This document shows positions 1 to 10,409 of a stretch of 64,000 nucleotides of DNA, piece by piece. Both the position numbers and the translations under genes were made by a program. Position 1 is the first letter of the stretch, and every line of letters starts with the position of its first letter. Origin of the DNA: Daphnia pulex (taxonomy: Eukaryota > Arthropoda > Branchiopoda > Diplostraca > Daphniidae); assembly GCF_021134715.1 (NCBI RefSeq), contig NC_060020.1:3782001-3846000 (forward strand). The letters are read 5' to 3'. Under the pieces are notes generated by a model. It did not search any database. It worked only from the letters and a program-made list of their open reading frames with translations, and was not told the origin of the DNA.

Positions 1-1747
1 CCTACCCCCAGAAAACAGCACATCCACACAAAAAGGGAGAGCCCGAGACAGGAAATATCATATAAGAACGGCCACTTCAAAACTTATATGGCATTCCTAG
101 TGTCACTTTTCGTGGGTATAAAATGAAGAACCAACGACCTGATACTTTCAGTTTTGTTCTTTTTTTCAAGGTGAAATTATTTAGCCAAAGGATTATCTCG
201 AAGCCGGATCATCCGCATCAGCTATCGATGATCAAGAGTCGCATCAACCGATTTTCTCGTCATGTTTTTATTTGTTATTTTTTTAAGTTTAATGGTTCAA
301 TTGTGGCCGAGGAGAAGTGAAACAACTGAAAGAAGAAATCATCGCGGAGGGGCAAAGACGAGAGAAAAACGGAGAGGATATTTCATATAGAGACGGTCAA
401 CTGGGTAAAAAAGGCTGTGTCGGCCCCCCCATCAAGTCAACAAGGAGACCTCATTGAAAGTCAAAAATTCTTTTCTCTATCTGTACATCCTATTCTCTCA
501 TGGCCCTTTCATCCCCTTTCCATCCCTGCTTTAACCCCCTCTCTTTTTCCCTCTTTTTCTCCCGACGGTGTAGGGCACTGCTACCCTCGGTGCGATCCTT
601 CTTCGTCTTCCATCGTCTGTCGCGCGACACAATAGATGGAAGAAACAAGAAGGTGCCCAATGGGGTAAACAACAACGCAATTCTTTACCCTCACCTGTCA
701 CCTTGTATGACATCCCTCGTATGACTCCTCTGCAATGGTCAGACTTGCTAGAAAGAAAGAAAAAAAAAACGATCGAGAGTTGCATGAGGAAGCCCGGCAG
801 TACCTTTTGAGAAAAGCCAAGGGGGTGGTGGACGAGGGACAACTGGCGGCGTTGCACCGTGACTCGGTCAACGTGCCAGCACGATCGATGTTGTCCAGGA
901 TTGGAGCGAAAACATGCATCTATTTCAAGTCATAAATCACAACATGAAGACAAAAAGACGGACGAGTTCCCATCTTTTGGCTCATGTTGTTTCCTAACAG
1001 TGACAGGGTGGAATGCAATGACTTCATCTCTCCTTTTTCTGTATCCCTTTCGTCGTCCACCGAGAGTGCATTCCAAGAGCAGCCCACGTCGTTAGGTGGC
1101 GCATCACTTGGAAACACTGGACTCTCTCTCTTACTCACTAAATGTGATTCTAATCTCAGCGGGAAATCGAACCAACATTTTCTTTCTACGGACACGAGAA
1201 CTCGGCTGGAAATTACTCGAGCTATAGATCTTTAAAAACGAAAACACAACCTCAAAATGGTTCAGAGAAGAACTGACATCGCGTCCAAAGATAAATTTGA
1301 TGAAATAGGCGTTAAAAATCTCCCGCAGAGTTCAACAATTAACATGTCGTGCCCGACAAAAGAATCATAGGCACAAGTCATTATAATCGTCAGAATCGTT
1401 TTTCCCCTCTAAAAATGTGGTATTAAAAAGGGGTTTAGATTTTCCCTCTTTGGATTCAAGTTACATATTTTAGCCATCTATGGAGTTTGGGTCAATCTAT
1501 TTAAAAAAAAAACACAATAACCTTAAATAGGATTTTACCAAACACATTAGAAATCAGAAATATTGAAAGGGAATAATGCTGTTGCTGAATCAGCCGAACT
1601 TATTCATCAGACTGAAAAAAAAGCCCTACTAAAAAGTAAAAACAAGTAGCACTGTAACTCTGTTTGAACAAACTCAATAATGAAATTATTGAGAAGATTC
1701 TAGTTTCATCTTAATCAGCAAAATAATTAACAAGACTAAACTCGTAC
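1..1747. other. No gene recognised; possible long intron of the DUSP11-like gene
   Basis: The stretch has pyrimidine-rich and poly(A)-rich low-complexity sequence. I see no conserved protein segment on either strand. The donor on the minus strand at 1747 means that, if the DUSP11-like gene is intact, its third exon should lie in this interval or further left. I could not find the conserved RNA-phosphatase catalytic loop here, so the rest is either outside the window or the gene is broken. The open frames at about 540-1230 look like chance frames in repetitive sequence. Confidence 0.4.
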
Positions 1748-1990
1748 CTCTTTCAAAGGAACTTTGCAGGCAATGATTGGAACTCCTCGTATTTCCTGTC
1801 CTATGGATTGATAGTCCAACCATCTAGACACACGAAAAAAAAGCAATATGATCATAACAATTAAGTAAACATCACCTAAAAGTGAACAACTAATAGGAAT
1901 CTGCAGCTAGCTGCTAGCTGATACTTTTTAAGGCACTAAGAAATTTTCCTACGGATGTACTAACCTAGCAGGTATTCCATTTTTCCCCAT
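1748..1990 (-). CDS. DUSP11: DUSP11/PIR1-like RNA 5'-phosphatase, first two coding exons (partial)
   Basis: Two minus-strand exons join in frame: 1990-1965 (starts ATG GGG AAA) and 1823-1748, giving 34 codons. The donor after 1965 reads GTTAGT, the acceptor before 1823 reads TCTAG, and the second donor reads GTACGA. The peptide includes ARWLDYQSIGQEIRGVPI followed by IACKVPLKE. This matches the N-terminal block of RNA/RNP complex-1-interacting phosphatases (human form RWEDYLPVGQRMPGTRFIAF, then KVPLQK). The family removes gamma and beta phosphates from RNA 5' ends in the nucleus. The catalytic HCxxGxxR loop is not in this piece and was not found to the left, so catalytic competence cannot be judged. 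The start is chosen because the short MGKNGIPA leader fits the family. The gene is divergent from NOSIP, with the two starts 340 bp apart. Identification rests on about 25 aligned residues. Confidence 0.62.
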
Positions 1991-2329
1991 TTTTAGTTGA
2001 AGCTAACACTGATTTCTTGTAAGTGAGTCTCAGGTACAGATTAGCAAATCAAAAGAATTTATGACTAAATCAATGTTAAAAATTGTTCATCAATTCGAGT
2101 TTGGAGGGAAAAAAATATTTTAATTAATTGTCGGCAGCATACAATAGCACACATGAGTTTTTGACATGTGCAATTCGGCCACACGGCGGTGATATTCGAA
2201 AATACAATTTTATTATCTTGTTCTGCCGCTTGGTGGCGTAAGGGCAGCATCTTCAGCCCATATTAGTTGACAACCTGACATTGTTTTTGTCAAAAACGCT
2301 GTTAAAGTTGACAAATAATTCTTCTAACA
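1991..2329. promoter_or_regulatory. Shared divergent promoter interval between DUSP11-like gene and NOSIP
   Basis: The two start codons face away from each other across 339 bp with no room for another gene. The interval contains the direct repeat TTGACAA(C/A) near 2268 and 2310 and no clear TATA box. Shared promoter function is inferred from layout only. Confidence 0.45.
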
Positions 2330-3564
2330 ATGACACGTCATGCCCGAAATTCGACCGCTGGAAGTGTGTATACCTACCATGAAAAGAAAAGGGATGCAAA
2401 AGCATCTGGTTACGGCTCTCTTTCAGAAAGGTTTAGTAAAGATTCAATCAAAGGCTTTGACTGTTGCTCATTAACCCTACAACCTTGCCGAAATCCTGTC
2501 GTAAGGTATAACGTATAAGTTGCTTGGTTTGCTTTTTACATTGAATAACATTTTTTTAAATTTCCACAGTGCTGATGGTTATTTGTTTGATAAAGAAGCC
2601 ATTTTAGAATACTACCTTGCCAAAAAAAAAGAAATCCTCCGACAGCAGAAAGAGTATGAAAAACAAAACAAACGAGAGGAGAATGAAAAAAATGAGTTGA
2701 AGGCTGCTGCCCACAGAAGTCAAGTGGAGAAATTCATTGGTAAGATTTAAACAATTTCATTTACAACACAATTATATGAATATTTATTTTATCATTTTGC
2801 TACTTTCAGCTACTGAGAAAGGTGAAGGTATGCCTGAGAATACACCATCTACTAGCAGTGGTAGTCTTTCTAATATGGCAGGGGTAAAGGCAAAGGATTT
2901 GCCTAGTTTTTGGGTCCCAGCTATGACACCAGATGCAAAACCAATCATTGTTCCCAAGCCATCTACAGAAATTTACTGTCCAGTTAGTGGAAAACTTTTG
3001 AAAATCAAAGATCTAATTGATGTCAAATTTACTCTGGCCCCCAAAGACGATGACGAACGTGGAAAAGCTCTCATAAGTCGCCAAGTTCGTTACATGTGTC
3101 CTGTTACAAGAGGTATCATATTTTATTTTATTTTTGTTCAATATTCTTTAGCATGACCTACATCAATCAAATATATCACTTTCTGTTTTCAGATGTTCTG
3201 AGTAATTCAGTCCCCTGTACAATTTTGAAACCAACGTAAGTAAAGCATTTCAGAGTCATGGTGTATGTATTCTAATTTTCTTTTATGCGCTTGCTGCGTT
3301 GTTATCTTTTAGTGGTGATGTTGTAACAACTGAATGCTTCGAAAAGTTGATTAAAAAAGACATGATCCACCCACTTACTGGCAAGAAATTAAAAGAAAAA
3401 GACATTATTACTTTGCAAAGGGTAAAAGATAATTATCTTTTACATATTATAACAGTGATAATTTAATTTTTTTATTTCGTATGTTGATTCAGGGTGGAAC
3501 TGGATTCGCAAGTGTGAACGATAAGCTTGAAGCCACAGAAGCCCGACCTAGCATGATGGCATAA
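2330..3564 (+). CDS. NOSIP: Nitric oxide synthase-interacting protein homolog (U-box E3 ubiquitin ligase)
   Basis: Six coding exons: 2330-2505, 2570-2739, 2810-3112, 3193-3235, 3313-3421 and 3493-3564 (873 nt, 290 aa; human NOSIP is about 300 aa). The N-terminus MTRHARNSTAGSVYTYHEKK and the segment FDCCSLTLQPCRNPVV-SADGYLFDKEAILEY are the first part of the family's split U-box. A charged coiled-coil stretch (KKKEILRQQKEYEKQNKREE) follows. The C-terminal half begins with CPVTRDVLSNSVP and includes TTECFEKLIKKDMIHPLTGK. NOSIP is a U-box ubiquitin ligase, nuclear or shuttling, that binds nitric oxide synthase in vertebrates and is also found with spliceosomes. All joins keep frame, and the introns are about 60-80 bp. 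AATAAA lies at 3635-3640. It is divergent from the DUSP11-like gene. Confidence 0.95.
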
Positions 3565-3640
3565 TTTTCTGTTTAAAATCTGTTTATGAATCGTATTCTT
3601 GACTGGATTATGTGAATTTTTTATGTCTCATTTCAATAAA

Positions 3641-4369
3641 ATGTTTGATCGACTATAGTTATGTATGATTTTGTTATTAATTAATTAAATTTTGTAATTA
3701 ATTAAAAATTAACCAGATTGAATTGGGGATAGAAACAAAAAAGGTAATAAAAAATGAATAAAGTATTCACTGTTAGGAAAAAAAAGGGGGAAATCAAAGT
3801 TATAGGTAAGAAAACAACTTTTTTAACGAGAAAAAAGTAGGTTTTTACATAAGACGCTGTAGGCGACACAGACCAACTTGGACACAAATGAGATTTTCGC
3901 ATTTGCGGAGAATGCGCAACGCAGGATGTCCAACTGCTCTATTGCTACACATACTAACCAAGATACGTAGCAATTAACTAGCACAAAAAAAAATTAAAAA
4001 AAATTACACACTAATTCACAAAATCCACTTTGTATTGCGTATTGGGAAAAAACACTTTCAACAATACAGACAACGCAAAATATGACATAAACCAGAGAAA
4101 ATGGCGGGCATCGAATCAAAACAATTGACACGCGAAACCGCGATATGAATTGCCTCTATTCTTTTGAATTGCCATTTTTTTTTAAGAATACAATTTCTTT
4201 TTAATTTCTTTTAGATTACATAAATTTAAGAAGAATTTTCTGACATACTGTGTAAAATATTAATGTGAAAAAATTTAGCTTAAATTATAAATTTTCAAAC
4301 ATTGATGCGGCAGTCATGCTCATGCGGTGATGCCGTTTGAAATCGAAACGAACTAATATCAGACGACAT
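3641..4369. other. AT-rich intergenic stretch, no gene seen
   Basis: This lies between the NOSIP poly(A) signal and the snoRNA host gene. It starts with an AT palindrome cluster around 3678-3710 (TTAATTAATTAA, then TAATTAATTAA). The short minus-strand open frame at 3702-3902 is AT-rich, has no recognisable features and is probably chance. Confidence 0.5.
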
Positions 4370-4408
4370 CTTTGTTCCTTTAAAATACTCGCTTAGGAAC
4401 TATCAAGT

Positions 4409-4785
4409 ATGGTGGCTGTCCCTGTCATGATGTCTGCCTTTTTATTAGTTGTAAGTAAAGCAACGTGGAATGAAATCCAATGCGTAAGTTGGTAACGATT
4501 TTCATTAATATCTTTGTCGCGTAAAATTAAGAGAAATCAGAATCAAGAGAAATCCATCAAGTCGGTTTAGCCACGTGGTTTTTACTTCTTATGTACTTTA
4601 TATAGCCCTTTATTATTTTTGAAAGTTTAAGACTGAATTGTTATATTCAAATGAAATAATTCAGTTCAAGTGTATCATTCTGAAACATGCCATTGGAGAT
4701 TTTGTAATTACTTCCTTTATCTATTCAGACATACTTGATTCCGAAGAAGATAGCATTGAAATCTTTCTACGGCAGCATCAATTAG
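4409..4785 (+). CDS. Possible 32-residue peptide in snoRNA host exons 1-2
   Basis: Joining 4409-4450 to 4729-4785 gives an ATG-to-TAG frame of 32 codons: MVAVPVMMSAFLLV then TYLIPKKIALKSFYGSIN. The first half is hydrophobic and the second is basic, like a tiny membrane-anchored peptide. The stop lies upstream of four exon junctions, which would normally expose the RNA to NMD. It is more likely a non-functional leader frame that keeps the spliced host RNA unstable. No homology is known to me. Confidence 0.15.
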
Positions 4786-4827
4786 TCCAGTGAAATGTAA
4801 GTTTTTTCAACTATTATTTGACTGTTG

Positions 4828-4893
4828 AAGCAATGATTGAGAATTATTTTTTCGTCATCTGAATTACTGTTGACAAATTGGGACTGAGCTGCG
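4828..4893 (+). ncRNA. Box C/D snoRNA copy 1 (intron 2), predicted 18S rRNA 2'-O-methylation guide
   Basis: A C-box-like ATGATTG at 4833-4839 is followed by D' CTGA (4859-4862), a C'-like TGTTGACA (4869-4876) and D CTGA (4884-4887). A short terminal stem AGC/GCT flanks the boxes. The 11-nt stretch just upstream of D' (TTTTTCGTCAT) can pair with the conserved 18S rRNA segment GUGACGAAAAA. The box D'+5 rule then selects the C of GUGAC, which by my numbering is human 18S C517, the site I recall for SNORD56. The C box deviates at one position from RUGAUGA, so this copy may be weaker than copy 2. Confidence 0.75.
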
Positions 4894-5374
4894 GATGTCA
4901 CTGATCATGGTGTTAAGTTTTTAAAATGTCAGGTTCTAATAATACTCTTTTGCAACATATTTTCAACAGGATTGAACTATTCCATTAATCAGCTCTCAAC
5001 ACTTGAAAACGCCTCATGGGTTTCCTCTATGGTAGGTTTGTTTCAATTTCATATAAGTTTTGCACTACCTGAGCGGTGATTAAAATTGCAGTATGATCTA
5101 ATCTCCTTTCGCGGTATTGCTACATTAAATTGGAAGTACTTGAATAATCATTTTATTTTAAAATGATCATTAAGTTTCTATCTACATAAAAAAAAAAACC
5201 TTTTTTGATATTTTATTTTGTTGGGTTTAAAACAGGTTCCATATTCCTGGCAGATTTGAGTCTGTTAGCCAGAGGTCGTCGCACTTGACGTATTTACGAA
5301 TATGAATAGAGGGTACTCCAGACCAAAAAAAATTTAAGGTATGAACATTTCATTTTGAATAATTCAGTTGATAT

Positions 5375-5440
5375 GACATGTGATGAGATAATAATTTTTC
5401 GTCATCTGAAAATATTGTTGACAAAATGTTTCTGAGCTAC
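5375..5440 (+). ncRNA. Box C/D snoRNA copy 2 (intron 4), same predicted 18S guide
   Basis: This copy has a perfect C box GTGATGA (5380-5386), D' CTGA (5405-5408), C'-like TGTTGACA and D CTGA (5432-5435). The guide upstream of D' (ATTTTTCGTCAT) is complementary to 18S GUGACGAAAAAU over 12 positions, one of them a G-U pair. This is the best match of the three copies. The region upstream of box D differs from copies 1 and 3, so any second target may differ. The terminal stem is poor by eye. Confidence 0.8.
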
Positions 5441-5590
5441 ACAACCAATGGAAAAATATAAAATTTATCGTCTTCATCAGCTTAATTTTTTTTTTATTGT
5501 TTTAGGTTCAGTTTGTCCTGTGTTAGTGGTCTGGAATATTTCACTCATTCTAGGTACGATATTTTTGTTAACGTTTATTTAATATTTTAT

Positions 5591-5654
5591 GAACTGTGAG
5601 GAGAACAATTTTTTCGTCATCTGAATTATATGTTGACAAAATGGGTCTGAGTTC
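5591..5654 (+). ncRNA. Box C/D snoRNA copy 3 (intron 5), same predicted 18S guide
   Basis: The C box is TGTGAGGA (5595-5602, one mismatch). D' CTGA is at 5621-5624, C'-like TGTTGACA at 5631-5638 and D CTGA at 5647-5650. A perfect 4-bp terminal stem GAAC/GTTC (5591-5594 and 5651-5654) closes the box C/D fold. The D' guide TTTTTCGTCAT is identical to copy 1. The three copies sit in successive introns of one host, so they are intragenic duplicates. Confidence 0.8.
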
Positions 5655-6057
5655 TTTGAAAAATAAACATGGCATGAGTGATTATTATCTCTATGTCAAC
5701 ACTGTTTTGCTTTTCTTTAGGTGTTCCTGGAATGTTGCAGACTGCGTAACATGAAGGTAGCAGAAATTTAATGTTGTCATTTTAAATAAATTGTGCAAAT
5801 TGTTAATTTGTATGAAAATAAATTATTTGTAATAAAATTATATTTTTGACTAAGTGTTCTATCATTCTGGTTAATAAAATTTGTTTTAACTTAAATATAT
5901 ATAAACTACGTGTAACAATTTAAAACAAATGACTTCACAGCATAAAATCATGAATTTTTTACTGAGGTTAGATTAAACAAGAAACGAAATTTGTATCCAA
6001 TTTATTCCATTACATATTCGTACTTTATACATTAATTAAATCGACAAATCCTCACTT

Positions 6058-7518
6058 TTAATATATAACGTTAGAGTTTTTGACAGAGTTTGATGTTATG
6101 GCTTCTTCAAGATTGTTAACCAATTTACGATAGTTCCCTGATGAAGGGCGTTCTCGCAAGGAACTGCTCCGTCTCCTACTCGAATTGGAGCGACCTTCTA
6201 ACACCAATGCGATTAGATATTTCCTACGCATAAACATCAGATATCCGCAGGCAGACAAGATAACGAAGGCAATAAAATAGAAAAGAAAGTGTGTGTTGAT
6301 AGGGTCACCATCGATTTCAGACGGCAGATCGTAACTAGGAACAGTCTTTTGCGTTTCCACTGGAATTCTTTCGTCTTGTTTATCCATACCCTTTTCTTCC
6401 TTGTCCATGTCGTCACCAACTTCATATGATTGTGGATCTTCATCAGCAGTTTTTATCGGGGGTTTGTCGGCAGATCCAAAATTATCGTCCAATCCAAAGT
6501 CCTCGTCTGTTACTGTTGTTTCTGTGTTCAACGATGGCGGGTCACTGACCGTTGACACAGTCGATGGTGATTTCGTAGTTTTTGGCACTTCACTTGAAGA
6601 CGCCTTTGGAATCAAGGGAAATTGGTTCTTTTCGGTGTCCATCTTGGTAGAAGTCGTGGTGGTGGTGGCTGATAGTGTTGGAGTACTTAAAGAAATGTTT
6701 TTTGCTGGTGATACTTTATTACCCTCTTGAATTGGTTGATCTTCATCTTGTTTGACAACTGGTGTTTCAGTCAAATTCTGATTTAATGGCGAGGGGTTGA
6801 AGGCAGCTTTAACAGCAACTGTGGGTGTTGATTCTGTTTCTACATCCTTGGCAACTGTTTCTTTCAACTGATTTTCTTTCTTTTCCTCCCAAAAGACAAT
6901 TGTCCTCAAGCTTTGGAGTATAATCTTACAGAGGTTTTGATTTTCTTTACTACAATATTGTTCACAGTTATCTGATTCATTAGGTAAGCTACAAATTTTG
7001 TCAAGTTTTTCTTTAAGCACTGGTGAATTGCTTGTTGTTTTCAGTAGTCTATCTTTAACAATACCGCACAGTGTTTGTGTAAGATTTGCATTTCTAACTA
7101 GTGCATTGCACAAATCACTTACATTAGTCAGATCTTTCAAATTTCGGATATCAGGTAGTTGACGTGTGTCTCCTAGGCTTGCAGTGCAAACATACTTTGA
7201 AGTCCAAATGGCTGCACTACAGACAAGAGAGGAATTTTTACTTTTTTCTGGACAAAGCTTTTGAAGCTCAGTGAATGATCCAAGGATTCCTGTTGCTTCA
7301 TTGTTTTTTTCTTTTTGAGTCCAGAGCTTTGGACAATTCTTCACTGTTTCATTTAGAGATTTATCTTCAATAGGCAAATTTTCTGAAATCAATGATAAGA
7401 TGTTTAAAAAATTTCCTGGATTTAAAGCTGTTTCACCAACTGCGGCTGCTTCAAGTTTGTTTGTCAACATCAAGAAGGCAAAAATGCAGCTTGTCGAAAT
7501 CGCAATTGTTCTAGACAT
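6058..7518 (-). CDS. TGOLN2: TGN38/TGOLN2-like trans-Golgi network membrane protein
   Basis: A single uninterrupted exon. I place the start at 7518 (MSRTIAISTSCIFAFLML), which gives a typical signal peptide and a 486-aa protein; an in-frame upstream Met at 7575 would add 19 residues. The luminal part begins with a Cys-containing region, followed by a long low-complexity Thr/Ser/Pro/Asp/Glu stalk. One transmembrane segment (FYFIAFVILSACGYLMFM) lies about 60 residues from the end. The cytosolic tail begins RRKYLIALVLEG and carries SSGNYRKL. This aligns with the mammalian TGN38/46 tail (KRKIIAFVLEG, then ASDYQRL), and YRKL is a YxxPhi sorting signal like YQRL. The role is therefore cycling between trans-Golgi network and plasma membrane. 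The stalk is not conserved in sequence. A TTTATT at 6001-6006 is a poly(A) signal on this strand. The gene is convergent with the snoRNA host and divergent from ADK. Confidence 0.85.
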   Translation of the reverse strand: MSRTIAISTSCIFAFLMLTNKLEAAAVGETALNPGNFLNILSLISENLPIEDKSLNETVKNCPKLWTQKEKNNEATGILGSFTELQKLCPEKSKNSSLVCSAAIWTSKYVCTASLGDTRQLPDIRNLKDLTNVSDLCNALVRNANLTQTLCGIVKDRLLKTTSNSPVLKEKLDKICSLPNESDNCEQYCSKENQNLCKIILQSLRTIVFWEEKKENQLKETVAKDVETESTPTVAVKAAFNPSPLNQNLTETPVVKQDEDQPIQEGNKVSPAKNISLSTPTLSATTTTTSTKMDTEKNQFPLIPKASSSEVPKTTKSPSTVSTVSDPPSLNTETTVTDEDFGLDDNFGSADKPPIKTADEDPQSYEVGDDMDKEEKGMDKQDERIPVETQKTVPSYDLPSEIDGDPINTHFLFYFIAFVILSACGYLMFMRRKYLIALVLEGRSNSSRRRSSSLRERPSSGNYRKLVNNLEEAITSNSVKNSNVIY

Positions 7519-8292
7519 TTTAGTAACTTGACGAAATACTGGAAAGAACAGTATTACAGCCACAAGACTATTCAAAATATTTTAAAGTTTAGCCACGTCA
7601 ACAACCAAACACGACTAGTGGTTTCAAAGATCCCTTCAGGCAGAAATAACTAACTCGACTGGTTACGGCAAAAACAGCAGAAATGCAGAATTGACAGTCG
7701 AATGGCTCGAGATTGTGTACATGAGTAAGGCCAGCCAGTGTTTCTGCGAAGGTAATATTTCTTTCCGGAAAAACTTGCCAACCAAAAAAATTTTAATGCA
7801 AGTAAATTGTAGCGTAAATTTAAAAAATTAAATTAATTTTTTTTGCATGCATATGCAGTTGAATTATTAAATTACAATAAAAGAAAGGAAATGATAGGTT
7901 AAGTGGCGGTGTCCAACGGAAGGTGGAGATGGAATCAATTGATTGTTTGCATTGCATCAATAGTAACAAAAACTTTCTTGCAATAATTAATAGAAATTTA
8001 AGATGTTCTAATTGATCATTTAGCCAGGGTGAAGTTATAGAGTAAGTTAAAGTAGAATATATAAGTTTATATTTTTTCGCTACTAGAGGCGCTATTATAA
8101 GGTACAGCTTTAAGTTGTGAAGCAAAAGAGGAAGGCCTTTAAAATTGTTCCTTGCTCTGAACATGTGTCTGCGACTCTGCGTGAATGCGTCTGTGTGTGT
8201 GATACTAGGTGCGTGTCAGTCTGCTTTAACCGGTCTTTTCGATCAAGACTTCGTTCCGAACGGTTGTTTACAAACTCTCTGCAGCATCAAGG
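7519..8292. promoter_or_regulatory. Divergent interval between TGOLN2-like gene and adenosine kinase
   Basis: Both genes start outward from this 774-bp interval, so it must hold both 5' UTRs and both promoters. The ADK side (about 8150-8290) is rich in TGTGTCTGCG/GTGTGTG-type sequence. An AT-rich block lies at about 7780-8090, with a minus-strand open frame that has no recognisable features. No TATA box is clear. Confidence 0.4.
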
Positions 8293-9918
<1,626 letters not shown>

Positions 9919-10409
9919 CATCCGAATAATTTTATGGTCATGACTTATCTGAATGCAGAATAACTCATTTCACGAAGCTTATAGCCAAAACAAACCACTC
10001 CATGGAGCAGGTTGCTTTAAAAAAGCAAAAATGTGCGAGTTGTTGTTTTCTTCGACATTCTTGATCGGTCAAATGATTAATAAAAGTTAATAGCCTTGAG
10101 ATAACTCACTCGTGTATCAATACAGGAGTACAAAGGCCTTTATTAATACACATATTTCAGATTATTTTATTTCCCGGGGATATTTTTAAATTTTACAGAG
10201 AACAGAAGAAATTTTTTACGGAAGAATCCGTAAACCGCAATAATAGACTAAGAATAGCCGGCAATGCCGCGTTCGGTTGTTGACTAACTGGTCTGCTGTG
10301 CTAGTGACTTCTGAAAAAGTTGGATGACAGAAACACTAGAATTTAGAATTAGTGAATTATTTCCAATTTAAAGTGTGTCTGTCCTGATTAGTTACTTCAG
10401 CTGTTCGTC

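Larger units (their letters stand above)
4385..5850 (+). ncRNA. Multi-intron snoRNA host gene
   Basis: Six small exons can be drawn from splice signals: about 4385-4450, 4729-4796, 4970-5031, 5236-5338, 5506-5553 and 5721 to about 5850. Donors are GTAAGT, GTAAGT, GTAGGT, GTATGA and GTACGA; acceptors are TTCAG, AACAG, AACAG, TTTAG and TTTAG. AATAAA occurs at 5785-5790, with further AATAAA/AATAAAA downstream. Introns 2, 4 and 5 each hold one box C/D snoRNA; introns 1 and 3 hold none I trust. The exons share no long open frame; the longest, 32 codons, stops in exon 2. This is the classic architecture of GAS5/UHG-type hosts, where spliced exons are by-products and often decay by NMD. A pyrimidine run (CTTTGTTCCTTT, near 4372-4382) just upstream could be a TOP-type start. 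The 3' end faces TGOLN2. I do not know a named orthologue of the host. Confidence 0.75.

Noticed and set aside
735..935. Basic 66-codon plus-strand frame (MVRLARKKEKKNDRELHEEA)
   Set aside because: Starts in an A-rich tract, no known family, no splice signals or UTR context.
4451..4728. Fourth box C/D snoRNA in host intron 1
   Set aside because: CTGA words are present, but no C box at a suitable distance and no copy of the shared guide.
5090..5170. Possible H/ACA snoRNA in host intron 3 (GCAGTA/TATTGC stem followed by TACA; ATCATTTTA hairpin)
   Set aside because: No clear H box or second hairpin pocket, and ACA spacing is wrong. A box C/D reading also lacks a proper D box.
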